Source: Pseudomonas sp. ZH-FAD (GTDB lineage: Bacteria > Pseudomonadota > Gammaproteobacteria > Pseudomonadales > Pseudomonadaceae). From it: a stretch of 60,551 nucleotides of DNA. Made by a program: the position numbers and the translations under genes. Location: positions 1-60,551 of the forward strand of contig NZ_PGLR01000036.1 in NCBI RefSeq assembly GCF_002803095.1. Reading direction: 5' to 3'. Position 1 is the first letter of the stretch, and each line of letters opens with the position of its first letter. The notes below the pieces were generated by a model, which saw only the letters and a program-made list of their open reading frames with translations, was not told where the DNA came from and made no database searches. Below are positions 16,652-23,899 of the stretch, one piece after another.

Positions 16652-16965
16652 TGGGCGAGCCCCCGGACAAAGCGGACGCATCCTTCAGGATCGGAGGCTG
16701 GCCATTTCACTGTGATCGATTGCTCGCCCAGCGGTAGCTCGATAATCACAGCTGGTTCAACTGGTCGTTTTGGCGTAACTCTCGCAGGAACGAACGCCGG
16801 CAACGCCGCTGGCAGTTGATCTCGATAAAGCGGTAGCCACTTGCGAATGACGTTGGCATTGATGCCGTGGCGGATGGCAACGCTGGAAACGGTCGCACCG
16901 GGTTGCAGGCACTCCTGAACAACCTGGGCCTTGAACGGTTTGGGGTAAGAGCTTCGTTGGCGCAT
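16648..16965 (-). CDS. tnpA: IS66-family TnpA (helix-turn-helix accessory protein)
   Basis: The 105-residue protein has an N-terminal helix-turn-helix of the transposase_8 type (YPKPFKAQVVQECLQPGATV, then NANVIRKWLPLYRDQ). It is the first gene of the element and is followed by tnpB with a 4-base overlap. It is intact and presumably binds DNA at the element ends or promoter. Confidence 0.85.
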   Translation of the reverse strand: MRQRSSYPKPFKAQVVQECLQPGATVSSVAIRHGINANVIRKWLPLYRDQLPAALPAFVPARVTPKRPVEPAVIIELPLGEQSITVKWPASDPEGCVRFVRGLAQ

Positions 16966-17065
16966 GGAAATCCCGGCGATAAGGGCTATCGCGTCCGCTT
17001 AAAAATACGCGGACACCATCGTCCTTAATGCTGGAGTTCGGAAGGTGACTTGGCCGGACGCTTAC

Positions 17066-17270
17066 TGTGGCTCAGCGCAACGCTGGCAATCGAGGCCCCG
17101 GGCTGGGCGCACTCTTGAATGATCTGGGCCTTGAAGGATTTGGAGTAGGAACGGCGTTGTGGCTGCATGAAAGACCCGCTTAAAAGGCTAGAAATGGTGT
17201 CTACTTAAATCAGGTGGACACCATCGCCTTTGGCGTCGGGACCAGGAAGGTGTGTTGGCCGGACGGATAC
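17066..17270 (-). mobile_element. Second IS66-family remnant (right end with tnpA start)
   Basis: On the minus strand an ATG at about 17168 starts MQPQRRSYSKSFKAQIIQEC followed by AQPGASIASVALSHS, a diverged IS66 TnpA N-terminus. This is cut off at 17066 by the end of the adjacent IS66 element. To its right lies a terminal sequence whose complement begins GTATCCGTCCGGCCAACA, similar to the end of the intact copy. The rest of this older element is absent. Confidence 0.7.
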
Positions 17271-17305
17271 ACTAGAACTGAAAATCCTAAGCTCCACGCA
17301 GGCAT

Positions 17306-17329
17306 AAAAATGCCGGTCATTTGACCGGC
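17306..17329 (-). terminator. Rho-independent terminator of the alpA-like gene
   Basis: A perfect 7-bp stem GCCGGTC/GACCGGC with a 4-base loop is followed, reading leftward, by ATTTTTA. It lies just downstream of the minus-strand gene ending at 17336. Confidence 0.7.
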
Positions 17330-17335
17330 CTCTTT

Positions 17336-17509
17336 CTATCTCGCTGCAGCGGCGCTGGTTATCCAGTCGTCAACCTCATGCTGAAGCCAGCGGCTTGCTC
17401 GGCCTATCTTCACCTGCCTCGGGAAGTCACCCTCTCGGATACGGCAGTAGATAGTTTTACGACTCAATCCGACTTTGCGGCTAACCGCATTGAAGTCCAG
17501 AAGGATCAT
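17336..17509 (-). CDS. AlpA-family phage/island regulatory protein
   Basis: The 57-residue protein from ATG 17509 is a single MerR-like winged helix (VSRKVGLSRKTIYCRIREGD, then FPRQVKIGRASRWLQHEVDD) of the AlpA/excisionase-like family. Such proteins commonly activate integrase expression or promote excision of islands. The integrase gene lies 2 kb to the right. The open frame extends upstream to 17602, but similarity starts at MILLDFN. A hairpin terminator follows the stop. Confidence 0.8.
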   Translation of the reverse strand: MILLDFNAVSRKVGLSRKTIYCRIREGDFPRQVKIGRASRWLQHEVDDWITSAAAAR

Positions 17510-17859
17510 TGTTGGCGCTGATGCCGAATTGACCCAGTTACCGAGATGGCACTGCCCCGTCCGATTTCTTGCGACCCATTGTCTGTGCTTGATTCTTGCC
17601 ACTCAAAGGTAGGTCAGTCTTGCGTCGGCACGTGGATCTATTCGGCACCAGCGCCTACAAGCCGTCACCCCTTCCGGCCCAATAGCATTTACAGCCTTCT
17701 TCTCTACCGCGAACCGCTCTGCCCACATCTCGTATAAATCCTCATGAATGCGAGGATTATGTTGCAGATCAGCACGAAGCATATAAAATCCTTACGAACA
17801 TGCGGAATTTTATCCTATGGCCTTACACCAGCCATAAAACCGCTCACTTGTGAGGATTT
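17510..17859. promoter_or_regulatory. Divergent control region alpA / hipBA
   Basis: These 350 bases separate the leftward alpA-like gene from rightward hipBA and contain no recognisable gene. The right half (from about 17730) is AT-rich and carries three evenly spaced inverted-repeat boxes, described separately. A hipBA promoter is expected among those boxes, but no convincing -35/-10 pair could be fixed. Confidence 0.5.
17737..17858. promoter_or_regulatory. Three phased HipB-type operators
   Basis: Three copies of an inverted repeat AAnCC-N12-GGAnT occur at 17737-17758 (AATCC/GGATT), 17787-17808 (AATCC/GGAAT) and 17837-17858 (AAACC/GGATT). The first is the best, a perfect 7+7 palindrome AATCCTC-N8-GAGGATT. 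Start-to-start spacing is exactly 50 bases each time, and the last copy ends one base before the hipB ATG. E. coli HipB represses through several TATCC-N8-GGATA boxes, so these are likely autorepression operators with a different spacer. Confidence 0.65.
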
Positions 17860-18180
17860 ATGAAATTCGACATTGAGTCCCCTGCCGACCTCGGCGAAAT
17901 CATCCGCGCCAGCCGAAAGGCCATGCGCATGCGCCAGGACGATGCGGCGGGCAGCATCGGCGTAAGCGAAAACTTTCTCGGCAAGGTCGAGCGCGGCGGC
18001 GAGACCGTGCAATGGGGAAAACTCTTCCAGGTGATTCAGGAGCTGGGCCTGACCGTCTCGGTAGAGGTGCCGGAACCGTATGCCCAGGACACCCAAGCCA
18101 CCCTCGCCAAACGCCGCGAGCAGCAGGCGGCACCGTCCGCTACGGCGCAAGTGAAGTCGCCCCAAGGTGAACGCACATGA
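17860..18180 (+). CDS. hipB: HipB-like antitoxin (XRE-family repressor)
   Basis: The 106-residue protein has a Cro/C1-type helix-turn-helix (LGEIIRASRKAMRMRQDDAA, GSIGVSENFLGKVERGGETV) in residues 10-65 and a polar C-terminal tail. It overlaps hipA by ATGA, the usual antitoxin-toxin order. It should bind HipA and repress the operon through the three upstream boxes. The start at ATG 17860 fits the HTH position in relatives. Confidence 0.88.
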   Translation: MKFDIESPADLGEIIRASRKAMRMRQDDAAGSIGVSENFLGKVERGGETVQWGKLFQVIQELGLTVSVEVPEPYAQDTQATLAKRREQQAAPSATAQVKSPQGERT

Positions 18181-19496
18181 CCCCGCGCACCCTGAACGTC
18201 TGGATCAACGACGCACTTGTGGGCTACATCCGCGAGCAGAATGGGCTGTGGGCGTTCGGTTATGCTCCTGCGTGGCTGGCCAGTAACAGTGCCTTCGCGG
18301 TGTGCCCGGGCTTGCCCCTGCAACCCGAGGAACACCTCGACGGCGCCTCCCACCGTCCGGTACAGTGGTATTTCGACAACCTCCTACCGGAAGAGGGGCA
18401 ACGCGCCCTCCTCGCCAAAGCCTCGGCTGCCAACGTAGAAGATGCCTTTGCCTTGCTGCAGGTATACGGGGCCGAGTCCGCCGGTTCACTCACCTTGCTA
18501 CCGCCCGATACCCGCCCCGCCAACGGCAGCGAAAAACCTCTGCCCTACGAGGAGCTGTCCCAGCGTATCCAGCAGATGCCGCAGGTACCGCTGGCCTATC
18601 GCTCGGCAAAAAAGATGTCGCTGGCCGGAGCGCAGCACAAGATGGCGGTCATCTACCGGAACGGCACCTTGTTCGACCCGGAGGGCTCCAGTCCCTCGAC
18701 GCACATTCTGAAACCCGATCACCCGGACCGGGCCTGGGCCCACTCCGTCATCAACGAATGGTTCGTGATGACCCTAGCCAAACGTGTCGGTCTGGCTGTG
18801 CCCGAAGTGACGCGCCTGTATGTCCCGGAACCGGTCTATCTGGTGGCGCGCTTTGACCGCACCCACGATGCCGGGCACTGGCAACGCCAGCACTGCCTGG
18901 ATACCTGCCAGTTGCTGGGGCTGTCACGGGAGTTCAAGTACAGCGCCGGCAGTGTCACCCGACTGGCCGAGGTGGCCGCACTCTGCGCCCCGGCGGCGGT
19001 AGCCCGCTTGGCCCTGTTCGAGTGGCTGGTGTTCAACGTACTGGTCGGCAACGAAGACGCGCACCTGAAAAACCTCAGTTTCCTGACCTACGGTGCCAAA
19101 GTCCGCCTGGCACCGTTCTACGACCTGCTGTGCATGTCGGTCTACGGCACCCGCGCGTTCGACAAAGACACCTGGCCACAGGCCGTCACCCTGGCCTGGC
19201 CCATCGAGGGCGAAGCGCATCTGAACCAGGTGACCCCGGCCTTGCTGCTGGCCGCTGCCGAGGTGATGGGCATCAAACCCGGAACAGCCCGCACAGCGAT
19301 CACTCGCTTGGTGAGTAAAGTTTCGACACAGGCAAAGCAGTTGTTGGCAGAAGTGGCGCAGGAAAACAGCGTACTGACCGCACAGCGCCCGACACTGAAA
19401 GCGACACTGGCCGGAGAGATGCGCTTGCTGCGCGCCATCGTCAGCATTGTGATCGCGGAGATGACCCGCCAGCTCGGACCGATTGACGCGCGCTAG
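18177..19496 (+). CDS. hipA: HipA-like serine/threonine kinase toxin
   Basis: The 439-residue protein has full HipA length. Markers are the N-terminal subdomain (VWINDALVGYI), the loop KMSLAGAQHKMAV corresponding to the regulatory-Ser/P-loop region, THILKP with the ATP-binding Lys, catalytic segment GNEDAHLKN (about residues 290-298) and FYDLLC in place of the metal-binding DFG. HipA toxins phosphorylate glutamyl-tRNA synthetase or other targets and cause growth arrest; the target here is unknown. All the kinase residues I looked for are present. It sits inside the island next to the integrase, so a stabilising role is plausible. Confidence 0.88.
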   Translation: MTPRTLNVWINDALVGYIREQNGLWAFGYAPAWLASNSAFAVCPGLPLQPEEHLDGASHRPVQWYFDNLLPEEGQRALLAKASAANVEDAFALLQVYGAESAGSLTLLPPDTRPANGSEKPLPYEELSQRIQQMPQVPLAYRSAKKMSLAGAQHKMAVIYRNGTLFDPEGSSPSTHILKPDHPDRAWAHSVINEWFVMTLAKRVGLAVPEVTRLYVPEPVYLVARFDRTHDAGHWQRQHCLDTCQLLGLSREFKYSAGSVTRLAEVAALCAPAAVARLALFEWLVFNVLVGNEDAHLKNLSFLTYGAKVRLAPFYDLLCMSVYGTRAFDKDTWPQAVTLAWPIEGEAHLNQVTPALLLAAAEVMGIKPGTARTAITRLVSKVSTQAKQLLAEVAQENSVLTAQRPTLKATLAGEMRLLRAIVSIVIAEMTRQLGPIDAR

Positions 19497-19520
19497 CCCC
19501 CTCCTCAGCGCCATCGCCGT

Positions 19521-19551
19521 CTGGGCCCGGGATCAGCACGCCCGGGCCCAG
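19521..19551. terminator. Hairpin between convergent hipA and integrase
   Basis: A perfect 11-bp stem CTGGGCCCGGG / CCCGGGCCCAG with a 9-base loop lies between two converging genes. There is no U-run on either side, so it may stall transcription or act with Rho rather than be a classic intrinsic terminator. Confidence 0.5.
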
Positions 19552-19560
19552 AGGCCAATC

Positions 19561-20937
19561 TCACGCATCGCCCTCCTCGTCTGGCACCTGGGCCTCCATA
19601 CGCCGCCCGTAGAACTCAACCCAATCCACGTCACCAAACTCCTTCTGCAGCAACCCCTTCAGATAGGTATGCCACCCTTGGAGAGCCACTGCCTTTTCTT
19701 CAAAGTAGGCATAGCGGTCATAGATCGCATCCACCGACAAATCTGTGTGGTTGAGGATGCGACTGCGCACCTCCTTACCCAAGCCATGCTTGGACATGTG
19801 CGTGGTCGCCGTGCGACGCAAGTCATGCACGGTTGGACGCGGATAGCCATCGGCAACTCGCAGCAGACCCTCTTCTTCGACGCGATCTGAATCCTTCACA
19901 TAGTCATCGTAGAAACGGCGCATCGCGCGATTGAGCGAAGGCTGCGTCTGCGGCTTAGCAGGCCACCGTCCAGGAAACACATACTGCCCAGGACTGGGCA
20001 ACGTTTTGCTGTCAGCCCAACGCGCAGGGTCTGCCGCCATCACTTTCTGAATCTGCCGCTCACGCAGGTAATTCAGAATGTTCAACACATCGTCCGAGAG
20101 CGGAATGGCAATGGGGTTGTTGTTCTTCTCGAACTTGCCACTGCGATCCCAGATCCGGTCATCGAGGTCAAAGTCGACCCAGCGCATGGCCACGATGCGC
20201 CCCGAGCGCTGCGCCAGCATCAGACTCAGCAACAGAGCAAAGCGCGTGTTTTGAGTCAGCGAGGCTCCGGCCAACTGGTGCAGAAACCACACCAGTTCGT
20301 GCCGATTGAGACTGCGTTCGCGCGGCGTTTCCTTGGCCACCTTCTTGATCTGCACCAGAGGTGTGGCATCGAGAATCTCGCGTTCGACGCAGAAGTTGAA
20401 CATTTTGCGGATCACGGCCAGCAGACGGTTGGCCTGCACCGGGGCGGTCTTGGCCTTGTCATCGAGCAACGCCACCACCTGTTTGCGCCTGACATCACCG
20501 ATTTTGGCCCTGCCCAGGTGGGGTACAAACTCAGTGCGCAGCATGCGCTCATCCTCACGCCACGACTTCTTGTTGGCCCGGGCCCAGTCCAGATAGCTTT
20601 CAACGGCCTCCTCAAAAGTCGGGCTCGTACGGTACTCGACCAACTCGACAATCTTCTTCTGCCCGGGATCGATCCCCTGCTTGAGCAGTTCAGCGGCCTG
20701 CGCCGCCTTGGCGCGGGCCTCGGCGAGTGACAAATCGGGGTAATTGCCCAGCGTCAGGCGCCGCGGATGGTTATGAAAGCTGTACAGGAAGATGAAACTT
20801 TTGCATGTCTTGTTGACCCGCACACCAAAAGTACCGTGCCCTGGCATGGGGGGATCGAGGTATTCTACACGGCCTTTTTGCGGGTCAAATTTAAGCCGTT
20901 TGAGGGTGTGCTCATTCATGGCGACGCGCGTGTTCAT
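19561..20937 (-). CDS. Tyrosine-recombinase integrase of the island
   Basis: The 458-residue protein has an N-terminal DUF4102-type arm-binding domain (GHGTFGVRVNKTCKSFIFLY, RRLTLGNYPDLSLAEARAKA), a core-binding SAM-like domain (about 115-210) and a catalytic domain. Visible catalytic parts are Arg in LAQRSGRIVAMRW, HDLRRT, NHTD and the nucleophile Tyr in AIYDRYAYFEE. ATG 20937 is preceded by AGGA. It reads away from the tRNA-Thr fragment 200 bases to its right, typical for an integrase that targets that tRNA gene. It appears intact. Confidence 0.9.
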   Translation of the reverse strand: MNTRVAMNEHTLKRLKFDPQKGRVEYLDPPMPGHGTFGVRVNKTCKSFIFLYSFHNHPRRLTLGNYPDLSLAEARAKAAQAAELLKQGIDPGQKKIVELVEYRTSPTFEEAVESYLDWARANKKSWREDERMLRTEFVPHLGRAKIGDVRRKQVVALLDDKAKTAPVQANRLLAVIRKMFNFCVEREILDATPLVQIKKVAKETPRERSLNRHELVWFLHQLAGASLTQNTRFALLLSLMLAQRSGRIVAMRWVDFDLDDRIWDRSGKFEKNNNPIAIPLSDDVLNILNYLRERQIQKVMAADPARWADSKTLPSPGQYVFPGRWPAKPQTQPSLNRAMRRFYDDYVKDSDRVEEEGLLRVADGYPRPTVHDLRRTATTHMSKHGLGKEVRSRILNHTDLSVDAIYDRYAYFEEKAVALQGWHTYLKGLLQKEFGDVDWVEFYGRRMEAQVPDEEGDA

Positions 20938-20956
20938 ACCGAAATCCTGACCGTTT

Positions 20957-21012
20957 TTGGGGTAGGGTTGGGGTAGGGATTATAGTCCTTGGGGTAGGGT
21001 TGGGGTAGGGAT
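20957..21012. repeat. Direct repeats upstream of the integrase
   Basis: Two identical 24-base copies lie at 20957-20980 and 20989-21012, a 32-base period. Each contains two tandem TTGGGGTAGGG units, giving four in total. They lie between the integrase start and the att site, where recombinase arm sites or excisionase sites are normally found, and could also regulate int. Confidence 0.7.
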
Positions 21013-21149
21013 TTGACTACTTATTGAACAGCGCGTATATTCACCCACGAAAGCCAGTAATTACGCTAATCCCTAGCTAATTCAGGCATTTAAAAGAACT
21101 CTTGCATGGAAATATTTTCCACGCAGGCTGTTGATAAAAGGCGTGTAAT

Positions 21150-21199
21150 ACTGACTTGTAATCAGTAGGTCCCGGGTTCGACTCCTGGTGCCGGCACCA
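21150..21199 (+). other. tRNA-Thr(TGT) 3' half, island attachment site
   Basis: The sequence from the anticodon stem (CTGACTTGTAATCAG, anticodon TGT) through the T-arm (GGTTCGA) to the acceptor strand and CCA at 21197-21199 is a tRNA-Thr 3' half. The matching 5' half (expected GCCGGCA acceptor strand and D-arm) is absent: bases to the left are AT-rich integrase-upstream DNA. This is the pattern left when an integrative element recombines into a tRNA gene. The intact tRNA should lie at the far end of the island, left of this window. Confidence 0.85.
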
Positions 21200-21210
21200 T
21201 CTAATATCAG

Positions 21211-21238
21211 GGCCTGCTTTCATGCAGGCCTTTTTTGT
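21211..21238 (+). terminator. Rho-independent terminator after the tRNA-Thr fragment
   Basis: The stem GGCCTGC / GCAGGCC with loop TTTCAT is followed by a run of T (TTTTTTGTTTTT). It is the native terminator of the tRNA-Thr transcript and now also separates the island from the rfb operon. Confidence 0.85.
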
Positions 21239-21332
21239 TTTTGCTCCTGCCCACATCCGTCGCTTGTTCATTGCACTTACCGCACTCGGCTCGTGGGTAT
21301 GGCGAAAGGTTACATAGCGAGGTTATGAGCAG

Positions 21333-22394
21333 ATGCGCATTCTTGTTACCGGCGGCGCCGGCTTCATCGGTTCGGCGCTGATTCGCCATCTGATCCAAAG
21401 TACCGAGCATGACGTACTCAACCTCGACAAGTTGACCTACGCCGGCAACCTGGAATCGCTTGCCCCCGTTGATGACAACCCGCGTTACCGTTTCGTCCAG
21501 GCGGATATCGCCGACAGCCCTGCGGTCGCGCAGACGCTGGCCGACTTCCAGCCCGACGCCATCATGCACCTGGCTGCCGAGTCTCATGTCGACCGCTCCA
21601 TCGATGGCCCTGCGGCCTTTATCCAGACCAATATCGTCGGCACCTACAGCCTGCTGGAAAGCACCCGCGCCTATTGGCTTGACCTGAGCGCAGAACGCAA
21701 AGCGGCGTTTCGCTTTCATCACATTTCCACCGACGAGGTGTATGGCGACCTGCACGGTGTCGATGACCTCTTCACCGAAACCACTCCCTACGCGCCCAGC
21801 TCGCCTTATTCGGCGAGCAAGGCGGCGTCCGACCATCTGGTGCGCGCCTGGCAGCGCACCTATGGCCTGCCGGTGCTGATCACCAACTGTTCGAACAACT
21901 ACGGCCCCTATCATTTCCCCGAAAAACTGATCCCGCTGATGATCCTCAACGCGCTGGCTGGCAAACCACTGCCGGTGTATGGCAACGGTCAGCAGGTGCG
22001 CGACTGGCTGTATGTGGAAGACCACGCGCGCGCCCTGCTCAAGGTGGTCAGCGAAGGTCAGGTCGGCGAGACCTACAACATCGGCGGCCATAATGAACAG
22101 AAGAACCTGGATGTGGTACGCGCCATCTGCGCGCTGCTGGAGGAGCTGGCACCACAGAAGCCGGCCGGTATCGAGCGCTATGAAGACCTCATCACCTACG
22201 TGCAGGATCGCCCTGGCCATGACCTGCGCTACGCCATCGACGCCAGCAAGATAGAGCGCGAGTTGGGCTGGGTACCGCAGGAAACCTTCGAAACCGGCCT
22301 GCGCAAGACCGTGCAGTGGTATCTGGATAACCTCGAATGGTGCCGCCGCGTGCAGGATGGCAGTTATCAGGGCCAGCGACTCGGCGCACTCTAG
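21333..22394 (+). CDS. rfbB: dTDP-glucose 4,6-dehydratase
   Basis: The 353-residue extended-SDR enzyme is the second step of dTDP-L-rhamnose synthesis, converting dTDP-glucose to the 4-keto-6-deoxy sugar. NAD-binding TGGAGFIG lies at residues 7-14, the Thr-Asp-Glu element is HISTDEVYGDL, and the catalytic Tyr-Lys is in YSASKAASDHL. ATG 21333 follows GAGG. It is the first gene of an rfbB-A-C-D operon, with a REP-like hairpin before rfbA. Full length, no defects seen. Confidence 0.95.
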   Translation: MRILVTGGAGFIGSALIRHLIQSTEHDVLNLDKLTYAGNLESLAPVDDNPRYRFVQADIADSPAVAQTLADFQPDAIMHLAAESHVDRSIDGPAAFIQTNIVGTYSLLESTRAYWLDLSAERKAAFRFHHISTDEVYGDLHGVDDLFTETTPYAPSSPYSASKAASDHLVRAWQRTYGLPVLITNCSNNYGPYHFPEKLIPLMILNALAGKPLPVYGNGQQVRDWLYVEDHARALLKVVSEGQVGETYNIGGHNEQKNLDVVRAICALLEELAPQKPAGIERYEDLITYVQDRPGHDLRYAIDASKIERELGWVPQETFETGLRKTVQWYLDNLEWCRRVQDGSYQGQRLGAL

Positions 22395-22403
22395 AGCTCA
22401 AGA

Positions 22404-22458
22404 CGTAGGGCGGGTGCAACCCGCCAGCCAGGCAGCGGCGGGTTGCACCCGCCCTACG
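22404..22458. repeat. REP-like perfect inverted repeat between rfbB and rfbA
   Basis: Two 22-base arms (22404-22425 and 22437-22458) beginning CGTAGGGCGGGTGCAACC are exact complements separated by 11 bases. The GTAGGGCGGGT type is a common Pseudomonas extragenic palindrome. In mid-operon it may protect the rfbB part of the mRNA. Confidence 0.75.
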
Positions 22459-22481
22459 CATCGACAAGGAACACAGAACAC

Positions 22482-23354
22482 ATGAAAGGCATCATCCTCG
22501 CCGGTGGCTCCGGCACTCGCCTGCACCCCATCACCCTCGGTGTGTCCAAGCAACTGCTGCCGATTTATGACAAGCCGATGATCTACTATCCGCTGTCGGT
22601 GCTGATGCTGGCCGGCATTCGCGAGATTCTGATCATCTCCACCCCCGAAGATTTGCCCAACTTCCGCAAGATGCTTGGTGACGGCAGCCAGTTCGGCATC
22701 GAACTGCAGTATGCCGAGCAACCTTCTCCCGACGGCCTGGCGCAGGCCTTCCTGATCGGCGAGTCGTTCATCGACAACGACTCGGTGTGCCTGATTCTCG
22801 GCGACAACATCTTCCATGGTCAGCACTTCACCGAGAAGCTGCTGCGCGCGGCCACCCACAATAGCGGTGCCACGGTCTTCGGCTACTGGGTCAGCGACCC
22901 GGAGCGTTTCGGCGTGGTCGAGTTCGACGCCGCCGGCAATGCGCTGTCGATCGAGGAAAAGCCGGCAAAACCCAAGTCCAGCTTTGCCGTGACCGGCCTG
23001 TATTTCTACGACAATGATGTGGTGCAGATCGCCAAGGCGGTCAAACCCTCGCCACGCGGCGAGCTGGAAATCACCGATGTGAACAACGCCTATCTGGCCC
23101 GTGGCGACCTGCGCGTTGAGCGCTTCGGCCGCGGTTTCGCCTGGCTAGACACCGGAACCCACGACAGCCTGCTCGATGCCTCGCACTACGTGCAGACCGT
23201 GGAAAAGCGCCAGGGCCTGAAGGTCGCCTGCCTCGAAGAAATCGCCTACCAGCAGGGCTGGATCGACCGCGACAAACTGCTCGCGTGCGCCAAGGCGCTG
23301 GGCAAGACCGGCTACGGTCAGTACCTGTACAAGCTTGCCGAGGAACTCCCATGA
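22482..23354 (+). CDS. rfbA: Glucose-1-phosphate thymidylyltransferase
   Basis: The 290-residue nucleotidyltransferase makes dTDP-glucose, the first step of dTDP-L-rhamnose synthesis. Its N-terminus MKGIILAGGSGTRLHPITLG is the activated-sugar pyrophosphorylase signature, and KPMIYYPLS and LGDNIFHG follow. ATG 22482 is chosen because the protein family starts exactly there; the frame upstream runs through the REP element. The stop overlaps rfbC by ATGA. Confidence 0.95.
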   Translation: MKGIILAGGSGTRLHPITLGVSKQLLPIYDKPMIYYPLSVLMLAGIREILIISTPEDLPNFRKMLGDGSQFGIELQYAEQPSPDGLAQAFLIGESFIDNDSVCLILGDNIFHGQHFTEKLLRAATHNSGATVFGYWVSDPERFGVVEFDAAGNALSIEEKPAKPKSSFAVTGLYFYDNDVVQIAKAVKPSPRGELEITDVNNAYLARGDLRVERFGRGFAWLDTGTHDSLLDASHYVQTVEKRQGLKVACLEEIAYQQGWIDRDKLLACAKALGKTGYGQYLYKLAEELP

Positions 23355-23899
23355 AGGTGATTACCACTGCATTGCCGGAAGTGCTGATTCTCGAACCCCA
23401 GGTATTCGGTGACGAACGCGGCTTCTTCTACGAGAGTTTCAACGCACGGCGCTTTGCCGAAGCCACCGGGGTAACCCGCGAATTCGTCCAGGACAACCAT
23501 TCGCGCTCCGCGCGCGGCGTGCTGCGCGGCCTGCACTATCAACTGCAGCAGGCCCAGGGCAAGCTGGTGCGCGTCAGTGCCGGCGAGGTCTATGACGTCG
23601 CGGTCGACGTACGCCGCAGCTCGGCGAATTTCGGCAAGTGGGTCGGCGTGCATCTGTCCGCCGAAAACAAACGCCAGCTGTGGGTGCCGGAAGGTTTCGC
23701 CCACGGCTTCCTGGTACTCAGCGAATACGCCGAATTCCTCTACAAGACCACCGACTACTACGCCCCCGCCCATGAGCGCTGCATCCGCTGGGACGACCCA
23801 CAGTTGGCCATCGACTGGCCGCTCGAGGGCCTGTCGCCACAACTCTCGGCCAAGGACCAACAGGGCCTGAGCCTGACCGACGCCGAGACCTTCGCATGA
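23351..23899 (+). CDS. rfbC: dTDP-4-dehydrorhamnose 3,5-epimerase
   Basis: The 182-residue cupin-fold epimerase acts third in dTDP-L-rhamnose synthesis. Characteristic segments are GFFYESFNARRFAEATG, DNHSRSARGVLRGLHYQ (with the catalytic His region), GEVYDVAVDVRRSS and WVPEGFAHGFLVLS. It overlaps both rfbA and rfbD by ATGA, indicating coupled translation. Confidence 0.95.
   Translation: MKVITTALPEVLILEPQVFGDERGFFYESFNARRFAEATGVTREFVQDNHSRSARGVLRGLHYQLQQAQGKLVRVSAGEVYDVAVDVRRSSANFGKWVGVHLSAENKRQLWVPEGFAHGFLVLSEYAEFLYKTTDYYAPAHERCIRWDDPQLAIDWPLEGLSPQLSAKDQQGLSLTDAETFA

Larger units (their letters stand above)
14698..17065 (-). mobile_element. IS66-family insertion sequence
   Basis: Ends are defined by inverted repeats that match at 20 of 24 positions: GTAAGCGTACGCCGAAC... 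at 14698 and the complement of the sequence ending at 17065. It contains tnpA, tnpB and tnpC on the minus strand. No 8-bp target duplication is seen (left flank TTCTCATC, right flank TGTGGCTC). The right flank is itself inside a second, diverged IS66 tnpA, so this copy probably landed in another IS66 element and the left part of that one was deleted. Confidence 0.82.

Noticed and set aside
20957..21012. CRISPR-like repeat array
   Set aside because: There are only two 24-base units with an 8-base gap, no variable spacers of regular length and no cas genes. Integrase-associated repeats are a better reading.
21120..21199. A complete tRNA-Thr gene
   Set aside because: The acceptor 5' strand, D-arm and first half of the anticodon arm context are missing. 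Only the 3' half is present, so it is called an attachment site.
21077..21271. Open frame containing QESNPGPTDYKSV across the tRNA-Thr fragment
   Set aside because: This is the well-known spurious translation of the complement of a tRNA-Thr 3' half. It was used only as a hint that tRNA sequence is present.
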